Of a stretch of DNA of 64,000 nt, positions 32,549-39,300 are shown piece by piece. Origin of the DNA: JADFXI01 sp963784135 (GTDB lineage: Bacteria > Nitrospirota > Thermodesulfovibrionia > Thermodesulfovibrionales > Dissulfurispiraceae). The notes beneath the pieces are model-generated. The model was not told where the DNA came from, did not search any database, and saw only the letters and a list, made by a program, of their open reading frames with translations. How positions within the stretch are numbered: position 1 is the stretch's first letter; each line of letters opens with the position of its first letter. The stretch lies in the NCBI GenBank assembly GCA_963784135.1, contig CAWAQG010000004.1, positions 186,001 through 250,000 of the forward strand, written 5' to 3'. The translations under genes and the position numbers were made by a program.

Positions 32549-33232
32549 TTACCACAGAAACGGGATTAGCCTGTAACGGACCCTCTTCATGTAGGCTTCG
32601 TAGCCTTTCAGTTTTCTTATAAGAAAGCGCTCCTCGAAAAGGGTCCTCAGAACCAGGGAGCCTATGGGAACGAGAGTCAGCAAGGCGCCTGCGTATGACT
32701 CCAACCATAAGGGGATGCCGGCAATAAACAGGACGCCGCCTGCATACATCGGATGTCGCACTATTCCGTAGATTCCTGTATCGATGACCTTTTGTTCTTT
32801 TTCTTCCTGGAGCTTCACGACTATCGCCGCGAAAACATTTTCCCTGAGAGCGAGAAATGCGATCCACCAGCCGGTGAGAAAAAGGAACAATCCCAAAGAC
32901 GAAACGAAGACTCCTGGAGCGGCCAACAGATGAAATCGGAACACGTCCAGGGAAATGAAAACAAGCAGACCATAGAACGACATGAGAAGAAGCATCAGGA
33001 CGATCTTGTCTTCAAGGGGCTGCCCCTTCTGTATTGGTGACTTGAGGCGCTCCCTGAGCAAGTCCTTGCGTCCGGGGAAGAGCCCGACTGCGGATGCCAC
33101 GAAGCCCGCGAATATGATGCCGATTAACAGCCAGGCACGCCACCACAATAACGTGCCTGCCGGCAGGAAGAGCAGACAGCCAAATATTGCAATCTGTATA
33201 ACAATGCCGGCTATCAATTTGAAGATGAGCAT
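32549..33232 (-). CDS. Isoprenylcysteine/phospholipid methyltransferase family membrane protein
   Basis: This 227-residue integral membrane protein has about five TM segments. The C-terminal pattern GIYGIVRHPMYAGGVLFIAGIPLWLES and TLFEERFLIRKLKGYEAYMKRVRYRLIPFLW is the ICMT/PEMT S-adenosylmethionine-binding signature (RHPxY ... E). The methyl acceptor is unknown. The start is chosen at ATG 33232, because the longer frame to 33343 adds a basic non-membrane leader. No obvious operon partner is present; it diverges from the kdp region. Confidence 0.82.
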   Translation of the reverse strand: MLIFKLIAGIVIQIAIFGCLLFLPAGTLLWWRAWLLIGIIFAGFVASAVGLFPGRKDLLRERLKSPIQKGQPLEDKIVLMLLLMSFYGLLVFISLDVFRFHLLAAPGVFVSSLGLFLFLTGWWIAFLALRENVFAAIVVKLQEEKEQKVIDTGIYGIVRHPMYAGGVLFIAGIPLWLESYAGALLTLVPIGSLVLRTLFEERFLIRKLKGYEAYMKRVRYRLIPFLW

Positions 33233-33525
33233 ACGCGTTAAGTGTCCCCTCGTTGTACGTTCCTGGCGGCATTTTACAGCAATGGCTCGATGAAACGCTA
33301 TAATAAACGCATTCAGAGAAGAGCGGGATGCCCGCACCGGCAAAAAAATTCCTGCTCTGATTTCATTATTAAGAGGCCCAGGACGCTAACCTCCTTACTT
33401 TGAATGAGTTCCCATGTTTCATTTTTTAGTGGGATTGCTTAATTTTTTAGTCTCGCGTATTTCACGCGTTTTGTATAAAACCATATTATCCTGATAATTC
33501 AACAGATTCATTTCAGCTTTCCACC

Positions 33526-33541
33526 TGGCACTGAAAATGCT
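33526..33541 (+). promoter_or_regulatory. Candidate sigma-54 (-24/-12) promoter for the kdp operon
   Basis: TGGCAC-N5-ATGCT has the GG-N10-GC spacing required of sigma-54 promoters and one mismatch to TGGCAC-N5-TTGCW. It lies about 135 bp upstream of the first small ORF. The rest of the 334-bp gap (33344-33677) shows palindromes AATACCGGGTATT and TAGAACCGGTCTA but no good sigma-70 pair and no recognised riboswitch. Confidence 0.45.
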
Positions 33542-33677
33542 TTTCCTTTTTTTGACAAATACCGGGTATTGGAAGGCGCGGTTGTGATTTGTATAGAACC
33601 GGTCTACAATTTGAGCAGATTATTGATATGAACAATATTTCAATGCCTGTAAACTTTTTTAATGAGGAGGACACAAA

Positions 33678-33773
33678 ATGGACCTTGCAATTTGGCTTCC
33701 GGGGATGTTCCTGCTTGGCATCGCGGGTATGGGGCTGTGTTTGTTGTTTTTGAAAGCGTGCGAGAAAATATAA
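33678..33773 (+). CDS. 31-residue single-TM peptide at the head of the kdp operon
   Basis: A small ORF starts at ATG 33678 with GAGGAGG at 33664-33670. It encodes one hydrophobic helix (IWLPGMFLLGIAGMGLCLLF) ending in KACEKI. It stops 17 bp before kdpF and lies in the same transcript. The clean ribosome site and membrane character argue that it is translated. I recall similar short peptides beside kdpF in other bacteria but cannot name a family; it may be a Kdp accessory peptide. Confidence 0.6.
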   Translation: MDLAIWLPGMFLLGIAGMGLCLLFLKACEKI

Positions 33774-33790
33774 AAGTTGAGGTGACGCAA

Positions 33791-33871
33791 ATGATCTATT
33801 TGACAGCGGTTATAGCAATCTTTTTATTCATTTACCTGGTTGTGGCCCTTGTGCGGCCGGAATGGTTCTGA
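33791..33871 (+). CDS. kdpF: Potassium-transporting ATPase subunit F
   Basis: A 26-residue single-helix peptide (MIYLTAVIAIFLFIYLVVAL then VRPEWF) matches the KdpF pattern, in which a hydrophobic helix ends in L.RPE.F. It stabilises the KdpFABC complex by lying beside KdpA. GAGGTGA precedes the ATG. It is correctly placed just upstream of kdpA. Confidence 0.9.
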   Translation: MIYLTAVIAIFLFIYLVVALVRPEWF

Positions 33872-33918
33872 GAGTACCGGAAACACACTCTAAAAAACCT
33901 AATTAAAGGAGTCAAACA

Positions 33919-35748
33919 ATGTTTATGCAAACGTGGTTACTTCCATTTGCGCTTTTGGCGACTGCGACGCTTGTCGCGTTCCCTTTAAGTCGCTATTTGG
34001 CATGGGTCATGGACGGGAAATACCGTCCCTTACCCGTCTTCGGATGGTTCGAGAAACGCCTGAACAGCGGTCCGCAGAACTGGAAACAGTACACAGCCTC
34101 TCTGCTGATTTTTAATACCTTACTGTTCGTCTTCGGCTATCTTGTTCTGGCGCTGCAGCCGTGGATGCCGCTCAATCCTGATCACAAGACACTCCTGGCA
34201 CCGAGCACCATCTTTCACAGTGTTGTGTCCTTCATGACGAACACTGACCTGCAGCACTATGCCGGTGACCAGCATCTGTCGAACTTCAGCCAGATTTTCT
34301 TCGGCATCGCCAATCTTTTTATATCGGCGGCAATAGGCTTAAGCGCGCTGGTGGCGATCATCAGGGCTTTGCGCAGCGATTCATCGGTAGGCAATTTCTT
34401 TTTGGACATGTGGCGGGTATTGGTTTATATGTTCGTGCCGGTGGCCTTTGTCTTCGCTCTTTTCTTTCTGATCCAGGGCAGCCCGATGACCTTGAAAAGT
34501 TCCTATCAGGTTTCGACACTTGAACCCGCAGCTATGGGAACTACTGACAAGGGGGAAGTCAAGCAACAGACAATTGTTGTCGGTCCGGTGGCTGCTTTTG
34601 AGTCCATGAAAATGCTCGGTACCAACGGAGGGGGGTTCTATGGAATGAATTCCGCGCACCCTTTTGAAAACCCTACGGCAGCATCGAATTTTTTTAACAC
34701 TTATGCCATGATGATGTTTCCATTCGCTCTCGTGCTGATGTACGGTCGCATGCTCGGCCGAATGCGGCATAGCCTTGTAATATTTTCGGTGATGTTGGTT
34801 TTAATGACCTGCACAGTTGTCTGGTCTGTCTACTTTGATACGTTGAAACCTAACCCGGGCTTGACGGCCCATCCCGTAGCGCGGAGCTATGAAGTTCCAA
34901 GCGCCACGGCGCCAGGCGGGAAACGGACAGTGGCCCTGCCTGCTGTTCCGGGCCTGCCGGTAGACCAGCACCTCGGCAATCTGGAGGGCAAAGAAATGCG
35001 TTTCGGCACCTCGGCGGGCGCCACTTTCGCAGCCCTGACAACAGACGTGACCTGCGGGGCAGTGACCGCAGAGGCCGACAGCCTCAACCCGATTGCCGCT
35101 TTGTCTCCTATGGTGGGGATGTGGCTGAACTGTCTCTTCGGAGGTAAAGGCGTAGGCATGATCAACATGCTGCTTTACATAATCATAGCAATCTTTGTGG
35201 CCGGAATGATGGTCGGAAGAACGCCGGAGTATCTGGGCAAGAAAATCGGGGCTCGGGAAGTTAAATTCGCGGTGATTGCCCTGCTGATCCACCCCTTCAT
35301 GATCCTGTTCCCCACCGGCGTCTTCGCTGCAACGAGCTGGGGGCTCAAGGCTGTCAGCAATCCGGGGGCGCATGGTTTTTCGCAAATGCTGTACCAGTTC
35401 TCCTCGGCCTCTGCCAACAACGGCTCGGCTTTTGACGGACTGGGGGTCACTTATGGTTTTTGGAATAGTACAAGTCCGGCACCGACAGCCGTAGCATGGG
35501 ATATTGCAACTGGCCTGGTTATGATGTTCAGCCGCTTTATTCCGATTATCGCGCCGATAGCCATGGCCGCATCTCTCGGGGAAAAGAAATCGAGTCCTTT
35601 TGGTCTTGGGACCCTGCGGGATGACACCCCCACATTCAGCCTCCTATTGTTGGGAACAATTCTCATAATCGGGGCGCTGCTCTTTCTGCCAGTTGCCGCG
35701 CTTGGACCGATAGCAGAACACTTTGGCCCCATGCCGTTCGGAGGTTAA
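33919..35748 (+). CDS. kdpA: Potassium-transporting ATPase subunit A (K+ channel-like)
   Basis: This 609-residue, roughly ten-helix K+-selective subunit is related to Trk/Ktr channels. Selectivity-filter regions are visible: SFMTNTDLQHYAGDQHLSNFSQ, MLGTNGGGFYGMNSAHPFENPT, and SASANNGSAFDGL. It is slightly longer than typical (about 560-580), with extra residues in the periplasmic loop around residues 305-350 (GLTAHPVARSYEVPSATAPGGKRTV). AAAGGAG precedes the ATG. It works with KdpB and KdpC for high-affinity K+ uptake. Confidence 0.96.
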   Translation: MFMQTWLLPFALLATATLVAFPLSRYLAWVMDGKYRPLPVFGWFEKRLNSGPQNWKQYTASLLIFNTLLFVFGYLVLALQPWMPLNPDHKTLLAPSTIFHSVVSFMTNTDLQHYAGDQHLSNFSQIFFGIANLFISAAIGLSALVAIIRALRSDSSVGNFFLDMWRVLVYMFVPVAFVFALFFLIQGSPMTLKSSYQVSTLEPAAMGTTDKGEVKQQTIVVGPVAAFESMKMLGTNGGGFYGMNSAHPFENPTAASNFFNTYAMMMFPFALVLMYGRMLGRMRHSLVIFSVMLVLMTCTVVWSVYFDTLKPNPGLTAHPVARSYEVPSATAPGGKRTVALPAVPGLPVDQHLGNLEGKEMRFGTSAGATFAALTTDVTCGAVTAEADSLNPIAALSPMVGMWLNCLFGGKGVGMINMLLYIIIAIFVAGMMVGRTPEYLGKKIGAREVKFAVIALLIHPFMILFPTGVFAATSWGLKAVSNPGAHGFSQMLYQFSSASANNGSAFDGLGVTYGFWNSTSPAPTAVAWDIATGLVMMFSRFIPIIAPIAMAASLGEKKSSPFGLGTLRDDTPTFSLLLLGTILIIGALLFLPVAALGPIAEHFGPMPFGG

Positions 35749-35759
35749 CAGGGGGATCC

Positions 35760-35843
35760 ATGATGATTGCTATAGAGACTCAAGAGGTCCCAATAATGAA
35801 TTTCGAGATGAATAAAGAGTTAAAAGGAGTGTTAGATGAATAA
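35760..35843 (+). CDS. Possible 27-residue ORF between kdpA and kdpB
   Basis: ATGATG at 35760 follows GGGGG and opens a 27-codon frame whose stop overlaps the kdpB start by eight bases. The peptide is polar with no membrane helix. It may be a translated coupler that delivers ribosomes to kdpB, or simply noncoding leader with a chance frame. Nothing in its sequence is recognised. Confidence 0.3.
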   Translation: MMIAIETQEVPIMNFEMNKELKGVLDE

Positions 35844-38007
35844 GGCAGATTTAAATAAATCCGTGCCGGAGGCCGGTTTGTCTGTGGGTCTGCAGAGGCC
35901 CCAGCGCCGTAAAAAACCCCAGCGGCTGTTGGAGAAAGGAACAGCGATGGCAGCACTGAAGCAGGCATTCCTGATGCTGCGGCCTGACAGGCAATGGAAC
36001 AATCCAGTTATGTTTGTAGTAGAAGTGGGTGCATTTTTGACGCTGCTGTATATAGTGGAAGCAGTGATGGGCAAAGGGTCGAGCCAGTCACCCTTAAGCT
36101 ATTTCATATGGCTTGACGCATGGCTTTTTATAACCGTGCTGTTTGCAAACTTTGCAACAGCGCTTGCCGAGGCCCGCGGCAAGGCCCAGGCTGATTCACT
36201 CAGACGGGCACGTTTCGACACGATGGCCTATCGTTTAAATGCTGCTGGAAACCCCGAGCAGGTGTCCTCGACAGATTTGAAACCGGGAGATATGGTCCTT
36301 GTGGAGGCTGGACAAATGATTCCCAACGACGGAGAAATCGTCGAAGGGATCGCCTCCATCGACGAGTCAGCTATTACAGGTGAGTCGGCCCCTGTAATAC
36401 GCGAAGCCGGCGGGGACAGGTCAGGTGTGACAGGCGGAACCCTTGTGCTTTCCGACAGGATAATTGTTCGCATCACAAGCGGCACAGGAGATTCGTTTCT
36501 CGACCGTATGATCGCCCTGGTTGAAGGCGCAATACGTCAGAGAACTCCAAACGAGATCGCCCTTACGCTTGTACTTTCGGCTTTTACGCTGGTCTTCCTG
36601 ATCGTGGTAATCCCGATTTGGCCAATCGCATGGAACGCCGAGCAGTACATGATGGGTTATCTCGGCATACAGGAACCCCTTAAAAGTCTGGGTACCGATG
36701 TGCCGACCCTTATTGCGCTCCTGGTCTGCCTTATTCCTACAACCATCGGCGCTTTGTTAGCCGCGATCGGAATCGCAGGCATGGACCGAGCATTGCAGGC
36801 CAACATTATAGCAAAGAGCGGCAAGGCAGTGGAGCTGGCAGGGGACATCGACGTCGTGATGCTCGACAAGACAGGCACAATCACCATAGGGAACAGGAAC
36901 GCCACGAAGTTCCTTCCGGTCGGAAAGTATTCGGAGGCTGAGGTGGGGAGGCTTGCTGCCATAGCGTCTGATGCGGACCAGACACCGGAAGGAAAAAGCA
37001 TAATCAAGTTATTCGAAAAGCAGAGCGGAAACACAGTCAGCGTGCCGTCTGATGCCAGGTTCGTGCCTTTTACGGCCCAGACCCGCATGAGCGGTGTGGA
37101 CCTTCCTGATGGGAAGCTGATCCGAAAAGGGGCGCCGGATGCCGTCATAAAATTCATTATGAAGAGCAATGTCAACATGACTGACGAGTTCAAGGGCGAA
37201 CTCAAGAGTCTTGTGGATAGAGTCGCTTCAAAAGGCGCTACCCCGCTGCTGGTCACCGATGGTTCCAGCATCGCAGGCGTGATCGTTCTTGAAGACATTC
37301 TGAAGCCTAACATGGCTGAACGGTTCGAGCGGCTCAGGAAGATGGGGCTGAGGACTGTTATGATTACCGGAGACAATCCTCTCACTGCTGCGGCCATAGC
37401 GAAGCAGGCAGGCGTGGATGACTTTCTGGCAGAGGCCACACCAGAGACCAAGCTTGCCTACCTCAAAAAGGAGCAGGCAGAGGGGAAACTTGTTGCCATG
37501 ATGGGTGACGGCACTAATGATGCCCCGGCCCTGGCCCAGGCAGATGTCGGTCTTGCCATGAACGCGGGAACTCAGGCAGCCAAAGAAGCGGCCAATATGG
37601 TTGACCTCGACAGTGATCCCACAAAGTTGATCGAGGTTGTGGAAATAGGGAAACAACTGCTGATGACGCGAGGCTCGCTTACGACCTTCTCTATAGCAAA
37701 TGACGTGGCAAAATTCTTTGCAATTATTCCGGCGCTTTTTGCAGGCACCCTGCCGTGGTTAAGAGTTATGGACATCATGCACCTGCATTCGCCCCTGTCG
37801 GCAATACTCTCAGCGGTCATCTTCAATGCGATCATAATTCCGCTGCTCATCCCGGTCGCACTCAAAGGTGTCCAATACCGGGCGCTCGGCGCCGAGGCCC
37901 TGTTGCGCAGGAACCTTCTTATCTGGGGACTTGGCGGTGTGATTGTGCCGTTTATCGGCATTAAGCTGATCGATATGGTAATAGTAGCTTTGAATATGGT
38001 GAGTTGA
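35836..38007 (+). CDS. kdpB: Potassium-transporting ATPase subunit B (P-type ATPase)
   Basis: This 723-residue catalytic subunit has the phosphorylation motif DKTGT at about residue 345, TGES in the actuator domain (AITGESAPVIREAGGD), and MMGDGTNDAPALAQADVGLAMNAGTQAAKEAANMVDLDSDPTKL in the P domain. The N-terminus has about 35 extra Lys/Arg-rich residues (LNKSVPEAGLSVGLQRPQRRKK) before the usual start, making it longer than the usual ~680. AAAGGAG precedes the ATG. It hydrolyses ATP to drive K+ through KdpA. Confidence 0.96.
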   Translation: MNKADLNKSVPEAGLSVGLQRPQRRKKPQRLLEKGTAMAALKQAFLMLRPDRQWNNPVMFVVEVGAFLTLLYIVEAVMGKGSSQSPLSYFIWLDAWLFITVLFANFATALAEARGKAQADSLRRARFDTMAYRLNAAGNPEQVSSTDLKPGDMVLVEAGQMIPNDGEIVEGIASIDESAITGESAPVIREAGGDRSGVTGGTLVLSDRIIVRITSGTGDSFLDRMIALVEGAIRQRTPNEIALTLVLSAFTLVFLIVVIPIWPIAWNAEQYMMGYLGIQEPLKSLGTDVPTLIALLVCLIPTTIGALLAAIGIAGMDRALQANIIAKSGKAVELAGDIDVVMLDKTGTITIGNRNATKFLPVGKYSEAEVGRLAAIASDADQTPEGKSIIKLFEKQSGNTVSVPSDARFVPFTAQTRMSGVDLPDGKLIRKGAPDAVIKFIMKSNVNMTDEFKGELKSLVDRVASKGATPLLVTDGSSIAGVIVLEDILKPNMAERFERLRKMGLRTVMITGDNPLTAAAIAKQAGVDDFLAEATPETKLAYLKKEQAEGKLVAMMGDGTNDAPALAQADVGLAMNAGTQAAKEAANMVDLDSDPTKLIEVVEIGKQLLMTRGSLTTFSIANDVAKFFAIIPALFAGTLPWLRVMDIMHLHSPLSAILSAVIFNAIIIPLLIPVALKGVQYRALGAEALLRRNLLIWGLGGVIVPFIGIKLIDMVIVALNMVS

Positions 38008-38029
38008 CCTTATTAAGGAGGAGATGAAA

Positions 38030-39049
38030 ATGTTGAAATATATTTCAAAGAGCGTTTTGCTGCTGGCGGTAGCCGTAGTTATCTGCTGCGTAATTTATCC
38101 GCTGGCGTTGCTGGCGGTGGGACAGACCGTATTCCCCTTTCAGGCCAACGGCAGCATGCTGAAAGGTCCTGACGGTATAGTGGTGGGGTCGAAGCTCATA
38201 GCACAGCCCTTTACAAAGGACGAATACTTTCAGCCCCGGCCTTCCGCGGCATCTTATGATGCGTCCGCCTCAGCCTCGTCGGCACTGGCTCCCTCAAACT
38301 ATGCCCTGCGGGACCGTGTGGCCCGCAGTATCGGGCCGATTGTGAACTATAAAAGCGGACCCAAAGCCGGAAAGCCTGTGGCGCCGGATGTCGAAGCCTG
38401 GTTTCAGAAAGATGTCTACCAGGGCAACCCTCATATAGTTGCCCAGTGGGCGGACGCGCATAATTCGCTGGCCCAGGCCTGGGTCGCCGGCGATCCCACG
38501 CACGTGCCGTATGTGGACGCCTGGTCAAAAGCGCATCCAACTATAGTTGCGCAGTTCATAAAGGACAATCCGGGCACACCTGAGCCAAAGGCTGCGGATC
38601 TGGCTGTAGTGTTTTTTAAAGACTTCTCTGCTACACACCCCGGGCAATTCCCTTCTGCCGTAACCAAACCAGGGGCCGATGGCAAGCCTGTAACGACAAT
38701 TGAGCCGGTCAAAGAAGGTCCGGACATCCAGTCGATCTTCTTCGCCATGTGGCGGGATGACTATCCCGATGTGGAACTTCAGGACATTCCCGGCGACATG
38801 GTCACTGCTTCGGGTTCAGGGCTTGACCCTCATATCACCCTTCAGAACGCAGAATTTCAGCTTGACCGCGTAGCCTCCAAATGGGCAGCTGACACGAAGC
38901 GTGACCCGGCAGCAGTCAGGCAGGAGATACAGCAGATATTGATGAATAACGCTTCTGCGCCGCTTGGCGGGCTTGTGGGTGAGAAGATGGTCAATGTGCT
39001 TGAAGTCAATCTCAAACTTAGGACGAAGTACGGAGCGCCGGCACAATAG
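38030..39049 (+). CDS. kdpC: Potassium-transporting ATPase subunit C with a large insertion
   Basis: KdpC is normally about 190 residues; this one is about 340. The N-terminal helix and FPFQANGSMLKGPDGIVVGSKLIAQPFTKDEYFQPRPSAASYDASASASSALAPSNYALRDRV are canonical, as is the C-terminal DMVTASGSGLDPHITLQNAEFQLDRVA. Between them (about residues 100-250) lies an insertion with two similar segments (NPHIVAQWADAH and HPTIVAQFIKDN) that is periplasmic by topology. The start is set at the second ATG (38030), which has better spacing to AAGGAGG; ATG 38024 is the alternative. KdpC acts as chaperone and ATP-affinity subunit. Confidence 0.93.
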   Translation: MLKYISKSVLLLAVAVVICCVIYPLALLAVGQTVFPFQANGSMLKGPDGIVVGSKLIAQPFTKDEYFQPRPSAASYDASASASSALAPSNYALRDRVARSIGPIVNYKSGPKAGKPVAPDVEAWFQKDVYQGNPHIVAQWADAHNSLAQAWVAGDPTHVPYVDAWSKAHPTIVAQFIKDNPGTPEPKAADLAVVFFKDFSATHPGQFPSAVTKPGADGKPVTTIEPVKEGPDIQSIFFAMWRDDYPDVELQDIPGDMVTASGSGLDPHITLQNAEFQLDRVASKWAADTKRDPAAVRQEIQQILMNNASAPLGGLVGEKMVNVLEVNLKLRTKYGAPAQ

Positions 39050-39069
39050 TGCCGTGGAGGAAAGCAATC

Positions 39070-39255
39070 ATGGCCATAATGATACTGAAGAACAGCATAG
39101 AACAATTCGAGAAGGATGAGATTACTAATGCCCTTGAAGAGAGTGATTGGGTGATGGCGAGGGCTGCGAGAAAACTCGGCATTACTGAAAGGATGATCGG
39201 GTACAAGATTAAAAAATACGGGATAAGAAGAGAGACAGTTTCCAGATTATCATAA
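39070..39255 (+). CDS. Orphan Fis/NifA-type DNA-binding domain protein
   Basis: A 61-residue protein is almost entirely a Fis-type helix-turn-helix: EKDEITNALEESDWVMARAARKLGITERMIGYKIKKYGI. This closely follows the C-terminal DNA-binding domain of NifA-class sigma-54 activators. No AAA+ domain is present, so it cannot activate sigma-54 polymerase itself. GGAGG precedes ATG 39070. It follows kdpC by 20 bp and is probably cotranscribed, making it a candidate regulator or antagonist at sigma-54 enhancer sites, including those of kdp. Stand-alone versions are known, but their role is unclear. Confidence 0.8.
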   Translation: MAIMILKNSIEQFEKDEITNALEESDWVMARAARKLGITERMIGYKIKKYGIRRETVSRLS

Positions 39256-39300
39256 CGAAGGATTGAAGGTGCGGAGGCGGACTGTGGTATTCTATGCATT

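Noticed and set aside
33344..33677. Cyclic-di-AMP (ydaO-type) riboswitch before kdp
   Set aside because: No recognisable conserved core or terminator was seen in the leader.
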